Assembly (NCBI GenBank): GCA_937973935.1
Contig: CALJJF010000261.1
Location: forward strand, 1-19,677
DNA length: 19,677 nucleotides
Direction: 5' to 3'
From: MKRK01 sp001896915
Lineage (GTDB): Bacteria > Bacillota > Clostridia > Oscillospirales > Acutalibacteraceae
Shown here one piece after another: positions 1-6,671 of this stretch. The notes below the pieces were generated by a model. It worked only from the letters and a program-made list of their open reading frames with translations, had not been told where the DNA came from and did no database searches. Made by a program: the position numbers and the translations under genes. Every line of letters begins with the position of its first letter. Position 1 is the first letter of the stretch.

Positions 1-382
1 TGGGAGCCGCCGCGGCCATCAATGCCAGTTTTTTTACACCGTACCCCCTGTGACGTGCCATGTAGCGGATACAGATGGCACCGCCGGTGGAATGCCCCGC
101 CAATGTGATATTGGAAAGTCCCAAGGCTTCAATGACAACCCGGATATCATCTGCCAACCTATCATAACCATACCCGCTCCAAGGCTTATCAGACATGCCG
201 AAGCCCCGGCAGTCCACCCCCACACAGCGGTATCCCAGAGATGGCAGCAGGTCAAACTGATACTCAAACAATCTGTGGCTGCCCGGCCAGCCATGAACAA
301 ACAAAATCGTCTCTTTTCCTTCGGGATACAAATCTTCCACATAGAGATTGACATCCTGTTCCACTCTGATATAAACGCCCAT
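1..382 (-). CDS. Alpha/beta hydrolase, N-terminal part (cut by window edge)
   Basis: The reading frame is open from 382 to the left edge, so only the first 127 residues are visible. They show the alpha/beta-hydrolase layout: the oxyanion-hole stretch FVHGWPG (residues 28-34), the strand and turn VDCRGFGMSD (56-65), and the nucleophile elbow AGHSTGG (95-101) with Ser98 as the expected nucleophile. This resembles haloperoxidase/epoxide-hydrolase-like esterases; the acid and histidine of the triad lie outside the window and the substrate cannot be told. Two ATGs are possible, at 388 and 382. I prefer 382 because the GGGGGG run at 390-395 then lies 7 bases upstream, against 1 base for 388. The gene is divergent from the MFS transporter gene, with about 135 bases between them. 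No convincing promoter was found for it. Confidence 0.85.
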   Translation of the reverse strand, partial: MGVYIRVEQDVNLYVEDLYPEGKETILFVHGWPGSHRLFEYQFDLLPSLGYRCVGVDCRGFGMSDKPWSGYGYDRLADDIRVVIEALGLSNITLAGHSTGGAICIRYMARHRGYGVKKLALMAAAAP

Positions 383-464
383 ACACATGCCCCCCAAAAA
401 AATAATGTCTCTTATTAGAATATTCACCGGAAAGAGTCTTCATGTTATTTTTTATTGTGTATGA

Positions 465-492
465 TTGACTATCTGTGTTTCTGTGCTATAAT
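465..492 (+). promoter_or_regulatory. Sigma-A promoter with extended -10 for the MFS gene
   Basis: TTGACT (465-470), a 16-base spacer and TATAAT (487-492), with TG at 484-485 placed one base before the -10 as an extended -10. The expected start near 499 gives a leader of about 18 bases to the ATG at 518. Confidence 0.75.
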
Positions 493-517
493 TTGAAATA
501 AAAAAATAGGGGTAATT

Positions 518-1732
518 ATGAGCAGGGTAAAAAACATGGCGGCGGCAAGACTCGCCACAATCAGGATAAGCATGCAGGACGACAGGGACTTCACGCTTTT
601 TATCATCGTCGGATTTTTGATCGGCATATCAAGCGGAATTGTTAACTCGGTGTTCAATAATTTCTTGAATGACATCTATCATCTATCCGCGTCGGACAGA
701 GGGATTGTGGAAATCCCCCGTGAGCTGCCGGGTCTTTTGATTGTTTTTGTTTTGGCTGCCTTGTCCTTTCTGGGGGATGTAAAAATCGCCCGTATCGCCA
801 TGCTTAGTGCTTGTCTCGGCTTGGTCGGACTTGGATTTTTGTCTCCCACCTTTTCGTTGATGATCGTGTTTATGATGGTGTTCAGCCTTGGTCAGCATTT
901 GTTCATGCCCATTTCGCCCAGCATCGGTATGAATCTGTCAAAGCCGGAGGAATATGGCATGCGGCTGGCAAAGCTCAATGCCTATAACCTGATCGCCACG
1001 TTGATTGGGTTTGCTCTGGTTTGGATCGGTTTTTCTTTTTTGCAGTTTGATTACAGAACCGCATTTGCACTGGCGGCGGTGTTTTATCTGTTTGCCGCTG
1101 TTGTGCTCAGCCTAATGAAAAAATCAGAACCCCATCACAAAAAGTTTAAGATGGTTTTTCGCAAGCAATACACCCTTTATTATATTCTCTGCATTGTAAA
1201 CGGGGCAAGAAAACAGATATTTCTTACCTTTGCACCCTGGGTGCTTATTCAGTGTTTTCATCTTTCACCACCGAATTTTGCTGTGCTGGGCGTTGTCATC
1301 GCCGTCATCAGTATTGTAACGAGAACCGTCGTTGGGAAAGCGATAGATGTGAAGGGCGAGCGGTTTATTTTGTCACTGGAAGCGGTTTTGCTGTTTGTGC
1401 TGTGTCTCGGATATGCCTTTGCAGGTGACCTTTTCTCTTCGTCTGTTGCGCTTGTGATTACGGCAATTTGCTATATTCTTGACAATTCCATGAGTACAGT
1501 GGAAATGGCACGGTCTACCTATCTGAAAAAAATTGTGATCGATCCGGCGGATACCACCCATACCCTTGCCATGGGCACCAGCCTCGATCATATTGTTTCT
1601 ATGTCCATTCCTGTGTTCGGCGGAATGCTATGGGTAGCGGCAGGATATAAATATGTGTTTCTCTTTGCCGCCGTGATCGCACTGCTGAATTTTATCTTAT
1701 CGCTTAAAATAAGAGTAAAAAAAGTGCACTGA
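518..1732 (+). CDS. Major facilitator superfamily transporter
   Basis: A 404-residue, strongly hydrophobic protein with about 12 predicted membrane helices, the first near residues 26-46. A charged segment in the middle (KKSEPHHKKFKMVFRKQ, about residues 202-218) fits the cytoplasmic loop between the two six-helix halves of an MFS carrier. The cargo is not evident; no family-specific substrate motif was recognised. The start is set by AGGGG at 508-512, 5 bases before the ATG, and by the promoter at 465-492. Inner ATG codons (for example 572) are possible but have weaker ribosome sites. It is monocistronic: its last codons and TGA form the left arm of the terminator at 1719-1754. It could be a drug or metabolite exporter, but that is only inference. 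Confidence 0.88.
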   Translation: MSRVKNMAAARLATIRISMQDDRDFTLFIIVGFLIGISSGIVNSVFNNFLNDIYHLSASDRGIVEIPRELPGLLIVFVLAALSFLGDVKIARIAMLSACLGLVGLGFLSPTFSLMIVFMMVFSLGQHLFMPISPSIGMNLSKPEEYGMRLAKLNAYNLIATLIGFALVWIGFSFLQFDYRTAFALAAVFYLFAAVVLSLMKKSEPHHKKFKMVFRKQYTLYYILCIVNGARKQIFLTFAPWVLIQCFHLSPPNFAVLGVVIAVISIVTRTVVGKAIDVKGERFILSLEAVLLFVLCLGYAFAGDLFSSSVALVITAICYILDNSMSTVEMARSTYLKKIVIDPADTTHTLAMGTSLDHIVSMSIPVFGGMLWVAAGYKYVFLFAAVIALLNFILSLKIRVKKVH

Positions 1733-1754
1733 GGAGATCCTCAGTGCACTTTTT
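1719..1754. terminator. Bidirectional terminator shared by two convergent genes
   Basis: A 16-bp perfect stem (AAAAAGTGCACTGAGG with its complement) closed by the tetraloop AGAT, with A-run and T-run flanks so that it can act on both strands. It contains the TGA of the MFS gene (1730-1732) and overlaps the TAA of the phosphatase gene (1753-1755). Confidence 0.9.
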
Positions 1755-2352
1755 ATAGGTTGTGATATAAATGCTGTGTGTTGTTTACGCTGGCAATTCG
1801 CCAAGCGCATTCGGAATATTTCAGTCTTGTAATGCTGCAATTGGCAACCTCAAACCGTCTGAAAACGGGTGTGTCCAGGACGTTGGACAAAATAGCGCGA
1901 ATCGTGCCGCCGTGGGTCACCGCAGCGATTTTTTTTTCGTCACTTTTTGCGACATCCTCTAAGAAGCTGCGGGTTCGTTCCAGAAGCTCATCTCTGCTTT
2001 CGCCTTGATAAGAACTGTAATCAAAATTGTTTCTGTGCTGAAGATAAGGAGCTCCGTAGGTTTCTTCGGCATCCTTGATATATATGCCTGCAAGAGAACC
2101 CACATTGATTTCACGAAGTCTGGTGTCATAGATGATATCAGCTTTTCGGTAGGAAAAGACGATGCCTGCCGTTTCTCTTGTGCGTTCAAGATCGCTGCTA
2201 TATATTTTGTCAAGCATGAAATTTTTCAAAAACTCTGCTGTGATTTCCGCCTGCATCTTCCCTTGTTCGGAAAGGCTGACGTTGTTCCAGCCCTGATGGA
2301 TTCCGGCATGGTTTGAGGTCGTTTGTCCATGTCTGATAAGTATAAGCTCCAT
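1753..2352 (-). CDS. Histidine phosphatase family protein (phosphoglycerate mutase-like)
   Basis: 199 residues with the branch-1 histidine phosphatase pattern: LIRHGQT at the N-terminus (Arg7, phosphorylated His8), Arg58 in SSDLERTRET, Glu81 in LREINVG, and the second histidine His147 in VTHGGTIRAI. These form the usual phosphate pocket. The full set of catalytic residues suggests an active phosphatase, but the substrate (sugar phosphate, nucleotide or cobalamin/alpha-ribazole phosphate) cannot be decided; no cobalamin gene is nearby. The start is well supported by GGAGGA 6 bases before the ATG. A TATAAT-like -10 lies at 2387-2392 on this strand but its -35 is poor. The gene converges with the MFS gene and shares its terminator. 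Confidence 0.9.
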   Translation of the reverse strand: MELILIRHGQTTSNHAGIHQGWNNVSLSEQGKMQAEITAEFLKNFMLDKIYSSDLERTRETAGIVFSYRKADIIYDTRLREINVGSLAGIYIKDAEETYGAPYLQHRNNFDYSSYQGESRDELLERTRSFLEDVAKSDEKKIAAVTHGGTIRAILSNVLDTPVFRRFEVANCSITRLKYSECAWRIASVNNTQHLYHNL

Positions 2353-2555
2353 AGTATTCCTCCGGATTTTGATCCATTTTGTCTATATTATAATCGTTTT
2401 GTCTGAAAAAAGAAACATAAAAAATGAAATAATAAAAATGCAAGAAATTGAGGCAATGATAGAAACGTAAGAATGACCTGAAAAATTTTTATCGCATATT
2501 TTATCGTCAGTGACAAAAAATAAGAATGAAGTCTGGATTAAGGAGGAGAGCAAAA

Positions 2556-2732
2556 ATGAACACACAAAAAATGCAGCAACCAAACGAAGCGATAAAATGT
2601 TATGTTAACCACTGCCATTACTATATGAACGGTGACCACTGCAGTGCTACTCAAATCGAAGTACAGAACAAACACGCAAAATCATCCCAAGAAACCGACT
2701 GTGCAACCTTTACGCCGACGCAACAGGCATAA
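2556..2732 (+). CDS. DUF1540 domain mini-protein
   Basis: A 58-residue protein carrying the cysteine pattern of DUF1540: Cys15, Cys20, Cys29 followed by Ala and the IEV motif (residues 34-36), plus Cys49 in the tail. DUF1540 proteins are short, often occur in endospore formers, and have no proven function; the cysteines suggest metal binding. An in-frame ATG exists at 2526, but AAGGAGGAG at 2540-2548, 7 bases before 2556, fixes the later start. The gene has its own terminator. The roughly 200 bases upstream are AT-rich and hold no clear sigma-A promoter, which leaves room for an alternative sigma factor; I could not identify one. Confidence 0.8.
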   Translation: MNTQKMQQPNEAIKCYVNHCHYYMNGDHCSATQIEVQNKHAKSSQETDCATFTPTQQA

Positions 2733-2736
2733 ATAC

Positions 2737-2767
2737 AAAAAAATCCCGCTGCTTGGCGGGATTTTTT
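2737..2767 (+). terminator. Rho-independent terminator after the DUF1540 gene
   Basis: The stem TCCCGC (2744-2749) pairs with GCGGGA (2756-2761) around a six-base loop, flanked by an A run on the left and six T on the right. The A/T flanks extend the pairing. Confidence 0.88.
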
Positions 2768-2824
2768 GTTGTCTTATACACATTGTTAAAGATAAATAAT
2801 TGAGATCGGATGAGGATATTTTAT

Positions 2825-2853
2825 TTGAAAATTATGCAAATATGATGTATGAT
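2825..2853 (+). promoter_or_regulatory. Sigma-A promoter of the zinc-ribbon gene
   Basis: TTGAAA (2825-2830), a 17-base spacer and TATGAT (2848-2853). The earliest in-frame ATG (2849) lies inside the -10 box, so translation must begin at the next ATG, 2870. Confidence 0.7.
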
Positions 2854-2869
2854 AGTGTGGGGTGATAAA

Positions 2870-3130
2870 ATGCTGTTTGTATTTGGTTGGGGTCATGAAA
2901 CCATAAAGAATCACGGGTCGGCACAGGTGTACAACTGCTTACACTGCAACAACGCAAGACCATGGCATTTGCTCAGTAAAAAAACATGGGCTACCATCTT
3001 TTTTTTGCCGATAGTTCCGTATAAGTTTGAATATATGCTGATGTGTCCCGTATGCCGGTGCGGCACCATGCTCAACCATGGCGAGTTTGAAGCATACAAA
3101 GAGAAAATCAATGGTCAAGCGAAAACGTAA
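2870..3130 (+). CDS. Small zinc-ribbon protein
   Basis: 86 residues. It opens with FVFGWGHETIKNHG, followed by a first CxxC (Cys23, Cys26), a hydrophobic middle (ATIFFLPIVPY, residues 41-51) and a second CxxC (Cys59, Cys62) with an extra Cys64. The two CxxC knuckles are about 33 residues apart, as in zinc-ribbon proteins of Firmicutes that share this FGWG opening. The hydrophobic stretch is short for a membrane helix but could contact the membrane. The function is unknown. The start at 2870 is chosen over 2849 because the promoter -10 covers 2849, and GGGGTGA at 2859-2865 sits just upstream of 2870. Confidence 0.75.
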   Translation: MLFVFGWGHETIKNHGSAQVYNCLHCNNARPWHLLSKKTWATIFFLPIVPYKFEYMLMCPVCRCGTMLNHGEFEAYKEKINGQAKT

Positions 3131-3140
3131 TTGATTTTGG

Positions 3141-3170
3141 TTGATAACCTTCTTATCTTATGGTAAGATA
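3141..3170 (+). promoter_or_regulatory. Promoter with overlapping palindrome upstream of the DUF1801-uppP pair
   Basis: TTGATA (3141-3146), a 17-base spacer and TAAGAT (3164-3169), with TG at 3161-3162 as an extended -10. A perfect 7-bp inverted repeat, TATCTTA-tgg-TAAGATA (3154-3170), covers the spacer and the -10. It is not followed by a T run, so an operator fits better than a terminator. Confidence 0.6.
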
Positions 3171-3205
3171 TAACTTGTTTTGGGTTGATATCCGAAAGGA
3201 GAAAA

Positions 3206-3580
3206 ATGGACAAGCTTTTTTATACGATTGAGGAATATATTGCACAGTTTCCGTCGGAAACAGCCGGAAAGCTACAGGAAATCCGCAGAGTGATCCAAGA
3301 GGCAGCACCGCAGGCAAGCGAAAAAATCAGCTATCAGATGCCTACCTTTTATTTATACGGCAATCTGGTGCATTTTGCCGCCTTCCAAAAACACATCGGG
3401 TTTTATCCCGCACCAAGCGGTGTGGAGGCTTTTCGGGAAGAATTGTCAGGATATAAAAACGCCAAAGGGTCGGTGCAGTTTCCATTGGATCAGCCCGTGC
3501 CCTATGACCTGATCCGTAAAATTGTGTTATACAGGGTGGAAGAAAACACGAAAGCCCAGAAGGAAAAAAACAAAAAATGA
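3206..3580 (+). CDS. DUF1801 / YdhG-like protein (iron-chaperone family annotation)
   Basis: 124 residues matching the DUF1801 fold: an N-terminal helix with YIAQFPSETAGKLQEIRRVI, then the hallmark SEKISYQMPTFY (about residues 41-52), the strand LVHFAAFQKHIGFYP, and a C-terminal helix with a Lys-rich tail. Related proteins are labelled frataxin-like iron chaperones (YdhG) or YdeI; the biochemical role is not firm. AAAGGAG 5 bases upstream supports the ATG at 3206 over an in-frame TTG at 3185. The gene ends 17 bases before uppP and is likely cotranscribed with it from the promoter at 3141-3170. Confidence 0.85.
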   Translation: MDKLFYTIEEYIAQFPSETAGKLQEIRRVIQEAAPQASEKISYQMPTFYLYGNLVHFAAFQKHIGFYPAPSGVEAFREELSGYKNAKGSVQFPLDQPVPYDLIRKIVLYRVEENTKAQKEKNKK

Positions 3581-3597
3581 GAACCGAGGAATAGAAA

Positions 3598-4434
3598 ATG
3601 GATTTTATTGAGTTACTGAAGACGATTTTTATCGGTATTGTAGAAGGCATCACCGAATGGCTGCCCATCAGCAGTACCGGGCATATGTATCTGACGGATG
3701 CATTTATCAAAATGAATATTACGGAAGATTTTAAAGAGATGTTTATGGTGGTCATTCAGCTGGGTGCCATCATGGCGGTGGTGCTGCTGTATTTCAATAA
3801 GCTCAATCCCATCTCAAGCAAAAAAACCAAGGAAGAAAAAATCAATATCCTGAAGCTGTGGACAAAAGTGCTTGCCGCCTGCGTTCCTGCAGGGATCATC
3901 GGTCTTTTGTTTGATGACCAAATCGACGCAATTTTCTATAATCCGGTTATGATAGCGGCTATGCTGATTGTTTATGGTGTTCTGTTTATTGTGATTGAAA
4001 ACCGAAACAAAAATAAAGCTTATCGGTGCAAATCAATTGACCGCCTTACATACAAAACCGCATTGATCATCGGTGCGTTTCAGGTTTTGTCGCTGATTCC
4101 CGGCACCTCCCGTTCCGGGGCGACCATTGTGGGCGCCATGTTGATCGGCACCTCGAGAATTGTTGCGGCGGAGTTTTCCTTTTTTCTTGCGATTCCCGTT
4201 ATGTTCGGAGCGAGCTTTTATAAGCTGGCGAAATTCGGATTTCACTTTACCGGCACAGAAATTATTATTTTGATTGTCGGAATGATAACTGCTTTTATCG
4301 TATCTGTGGTTGCCATCAAGTTCTTGGTGGGCTTTATCAGAAAGCATGATTTTAAGTCTTTTGGTTACTACAGAATTGTATTGGGTATCATCGTTTTGCT
4401 GTATTTCTTGTTTTCCTCCGTTCTCGCAAAATAA
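3598..4434 (+). CDS. uppP: Undecaprenyl-diphosphatase (BacA/UppP)
   Basis: UppP removes one phosphate from undecaprenyl diphosphate, recycling the lipid carrier for peptidoglycan and other wall polymers. High expression gives bacitracin resistance. The 278-residue length and hydrophobic profile fit the family. The first catalytic motif is visible as EGITEWLPISSTGH, with Glu16, Glu20 and His29; the second is PGTSRSGAT (residues 168-176) with Arg172. All key residues are kept. GAGGA lies about 9 bases before the ATG. It follows the DUF1801 gene by 17 bases. No clear terminator is seen after it. Several bacteria carry more than one uppP, so this may not be the only copy. Confidence 0.95.
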   Translation: MDFIELLKTIFIGIVEGITEWLPISSTGHMYLTDAFIKMNITEDFKEMFMVVIQLGAIMAVVLLYFNKLNPISSKKTKEEKINILKLWTKVLAACVPAGIIGLLFDDQIDAIFYNPVMIAAMLIVYGVLFIVIENRNKNKAYRCKSIDRLTYKTALIIGAFQVLSLIPGTSRSGATIVGAMLIGTSRIVAAEFSFFLAIPVMFGASFYKLAKFGFHFTGTEIIILIVGMITAFIVSVVAIKFLVGFIRKHDFKSFGYYRIVLGIIVLLYFLFSSVLAK

Positions 4435-4498
4435 TCAAATGAAATTTTTTTAATACCCTCTGCATACAATAGTAGAAACAGAAGAAACGAGGGGTAAT

Positions 4499-4789
4499 AT
4501 GGACGGTACATACAGGGTAAGCCTGAAAACACCCATGGGAATGCAGACAGGAACCTTTATTTTTCATGAAGAAGGCGGTGTTTTGACGGGCTTCATCAAA
4601 GCAATGGGAAGCACAAATCCCATCAGCAACGGCAGAATGAACGGAAACACCTTTACCTTTGAAGGATCCATCAAGACTGTTTTCGGGAAGCTGGATTATA
4701 AAGCACAGGGGACGATTTCCGGGAATACATTACAGGCGACAGCAAAAACAAAATTCGGAATGATGAACATCAGCGGTGTTCAGCAATAG
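4499..4789 (+). CDS. Small beta-rich protein of unknown function
   Basis: 96 residues with alternating polar and hydrophobic positions and repeated short strand-turn units such as GTFIFHEEGGVLTGFI, NGNTFTFEGSI and SGNTLQATAKT. This suggests an antiparallel beta-sheet or small beta-barrel that may bind a ligand. Similar small proteins occur in clostridia; their role is unknown to me. There are no cysteines, no signal peptide and no membrane segment. GAGGGG lies 5 bases before the ATG. A TACAAT -10 candidate is at 4465-4470 but has no good -35. It stands alone, followed by its own terminator. Confidence 0.78.
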   Translation: MDGTYRVSLKTPMGMQTGTFIFHEEGGVLTGFIKAMGSTNPISNGRMNGNTFTFEGSIKTVFGKLDYKAQGTISGNTLQATAKTKFGMMNISGVQQ

Positions 4790-4791
4790 AG

Positions 4792-4819
4792 AAAAGGCGG
4801 TGCAAACCGCTCTTTTTTT
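4792..4819 (+). terminator. Rho-independent terminator after the beta-rich protein gene
   Basis: GCGGT (4798-4802 region) pairs with ACCGC around the loop GCAA. The stem is flanked by an A run and followed by a run of seven T. Confidence 0.75.
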
Positions 4820-4848
4820 ATTTCTTTTTCAATATTCAAAAATTTATA

Positions 4849-4877
4849 TTTAGAAATATCAGGTAATATGGTATAAT
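4849..4877 (+). promoter_or_regulatory. Promoter of the long + strand gene run
   Basis: A perfect TATAAT (4872-4877) is preceded by an extended TG (4869-4870). At 17 bases spacing lies TTTAGA, a 4-of-6 match to the -35 consensus. It sits between the terminator at 4819 and the membrane protein gene at 4960. Confidence 0.6.
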
Positions 4878-4959
4878 AAAGAAAAAATAGGTAGCGGATC
4901 ATAATTCTGCCGGCAGGGTGCCAAAGGGTGGAACATGGGAAAATAAGGGGATGGTAGCA

Positions 4960-5772
4960 ATGATGATAGGGCTGTTGGCGGTTGATATTGTGGGTATGCT
5001 GGTGCTTGTGACAGGGGTCAAGCTCTTATCTCTCCGAAAAATCGGGAAGAATGCAATGTGGTCGGTATTCCTGTCAATTCTGCTGCTTCCGGTTCTGATT
5101 ACTATGGTCTTGTATGTGTTTACAATGACACTGATTATCAGTATAGACCAAACGAAGCTTTTTGAGAATATACTGGGACATATTCTAACGATTGAGCTCT
5201 TGATTCTGTTTTTTTATGTTGTTTCAAAATGCTTTCAATTGCCTTTTTCCAAGGGGGAAAGGGATCAAAACGTTCCCCGGCATATTGTTATGACAGACCG
5301 GTGTATCAAGATGCAATACAGTACACTTCTAATGGGGATTCTTGTTACAGCTTTGGTGGTATTTCTTATTGCTTTTATCACGGATGGCTTAATAACCTTA
5401 AAGGCATCCGAGCCTTTTGAAAATACAGATCGGCTAACATTCCTAGTTTCGCTTGTTCTTGCGGTTATGATAATACCGTTGTTGGGTGTGCCGGGAATGA
5501 TCATCAGCTATTTATTCACGGTTATTGTGGTTGCCGTCTTTACATTCATCACCATTCAGTATTTGATGGTAATCCATGCAACCATAAGGATGCTAATCCT
5601 TTCTCAAAAAGCCAGAAATCTGGCGGTGCTGTATTGCATCTTGATGCTTCTTCCCATTGTCAATACAGTGAATTGCATCCTGCTGATCATAGCGGGAAGA
5701 AGAGAAATCAAGAAGGAAGGATACCCGGTGGGGTTCTTCGGCATTCAAATGAATCGGGAGCGTTCGGTATGA
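4960..5772 (+). CDS. Polytopic membrane protein of unknown function
   Basis: About 270 residues, with roughly seven hydrophobic segments: one at the N-terminus (MIGLLAVDIVGMLVLVTGV), one around residues 35-60, one near 70-92, one near 122-146, two in the stretch 158-205, and one before the C-terminus (VLYCILMLLPIVNTVNCILL). It ends in a basic, cytoplasmic-looking tail (RREIKKEGYPVG). No family motif was recognised. A GTG at 4918 and an ATG at 4951 are alternative starts; I prefer 4960 because AAGGGG at 4945-4950 is 9 bases upstream, while 4951 directly abuts it. Its TGA overlaps the ATG of the next gene as ATGA, so the two are probably translationally coupled and may act together. Confidence 0.7.
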   Translation: MMIGLLAVDIVGMLVLVTGVKLLSLRKIGKNAMWSVFLSILLLPVLITMVLYVFTMTLIISIDQTKLFENILGHILTIELLILFFYVVSKCFQLPFSKGERDQNVPRHIVMTDRCIKMQYSTLLMGILVTALVVFLIAFITDGLITLKASEPFENTDRLTFLVSLVLAVMIIPLLGVPGMIISYLFTVIVVAVFTFITIQYLMVIHATIRMLILSQKARNLAVLYCILMLLPIVNTVNCILLIIAGRREIKKEGYPVGFFGIQMNRERSV

Positions 5773-5987
5773 TATTAATGGTGGTTGTATTTCGATCAAT
5801 TTGTCTCATTCTGGGTGTTTCCCTCCTGCTGCTTGCACTGTGCTTACAGTATATTCACAAAAACGAGAAAAGCAAAAAAATGAAATGGCTGATTTTGGGA
5901 CTGTTGATTCTTGGGGGTGTACTATTGCTTGGATACGGATTCATCATCAGCGTCATACAGTTTTTGTCACTCTTAATCAAGGGATGA
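5769..5987 (+). CDS. Small two-helix membrane protein
   Basis: 72 residues with two membrane helices (about residues 2-24 and 38-68) joined by a basic loop HKNEKSKKMK, which predicts a cytoplasmic loop and both ends outside or in the membrane. There is no recognised family. The frame is open upstream, but the ATG at 5769 overlaps the stop of the previous gene (ATGA) and has GGGAG (5756-5760) 8 bases upstream, which decides the start. The coupling suggests a partner role for the larger membrane protein. The DNA glycosylase gene begins 10 bases after it. Confidence 0.65.
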   Translation: MILMVVVFRSICLILGVSLLLLALCLQYIHKNEKSKKMKWLILGLLILGGVLLLGYGFIISVIQFLSLLIKG

Positions 5988-5997
5988 GGGCTTTGGC

Positions 5998-6621
5998 ATG
6001 GACAGAACCTGTTTTCAATACGGATCAACCGAAACAGAATACCTCAAAAGCAAATGTGACAAAATGGCTCTGCTCATTGACCGGTATGGATTGATTGAGC
6101 GAAGAGTCATCCCTGATTTGTTTTCCGCATTGGTCAGTAGTATCATCAGCCAGCAGGTATCTGCCAAAGCAGCGGACTCGGTGTTTCAAAAGCTGACCGA
6201 TCGGTTTGGCGCGATAACAGCAAAGGGCATGGACGAAGCAGAATCCGATGAAATCCGGCTCTGCGGAATGTCCGGCAGAAAAGCAGAGTATATCAAAGGC
6301 ATAGCCAAGGAGGTTGTCAGCGGCAGGCTGAAGCCCCGGGAGCTGTCCGAAATGACCGATGAGGAAGTCATCAAACGCCTGTCGGCGCTGAAGGGAATCG
6401 GAGTCTGGTCAGCAGAAATGCTGCTTATTTTTTCGTTGGAGCGTCCTGATGTGGTCAGCTACGGTGATTTGGCCATTCGTCGGGGAATGAGGAAGCTATA
6501 TGGACTTCATACGTTGTCAAAAAAAGAATTTCTAGGGTATAGACAATTGTATTCACCCTACGGAACAGTGGCATCGTTTTATATTTGGGAACATGCGCAT
6601 GATCAAAGTGACGGGTCTTGA
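5998..6621 (+). CDS. DNA-3-methyladenine glycosylase II-like (AlkA/HhH-GPD family)
   Basis: A 207-residue base-excision-repair enzyme of the HhH-GPD superfamily, which flips out and removes alkylated purines. Visible features are SSIISQQVSAKAA (47-59), typical of AlkA-like and yeast MAG1-like members, the helix-hairpin-helix LKGIGVWSAEMLLIFS (131-146), and the catalytic Asp157 in SYGDLAIRRG. There is no C-terminal four-cysteine Fe-S motif, so it is not EndoIII or MutY. It lacks the N-terminal TBP-like domain of E. coli AlkA (282 residues), so it is the short core form. GAGGG lies about 9 bases before the ATG. It sits 10 bases after a membrane protein gene, probably in one transcript. Confidence 0.9.
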   Translation: MDRTCFQYGSTETEYLKSKCDKMALLIDRYGLIERRVIPDLFSALVSSIISQQVSAKAADSVFQKLTDRFGAITAKGMDEAESDEIRLCGMSGRKAEYIKGIAKEVVSGRLKPRELSEMTDEEVIKRLSALKGIGVWSAEMLLIFSLERPDVVSYGDLAIRRGMRKLYGLHTLSKKEFLGYRQLYSPYGTVASFYIWEHAHDQSDGS

Positions 6622-6671
6622 AATCACATCGTTTTACCGATGATAAGGAAATAGGATGGGGAGTGGTAAGA

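Noticed and set aside
34..418. Open frames at the left edge on both strands (34-354 minus, 50-418 plus)
   Set aside because: Both are shadows of the truncated alpha/beta hydrolase frame, which shows HGWPG and GHSTGG in order.
2494..2525. GCATA followed by an A-rich stretch before the DUF1540 gene, as a possible forespore sigma-factor promoter
   Set aside because: Only the -35-like half fits; the -10 half does not match sigma-F or sigma-G well enough to call.
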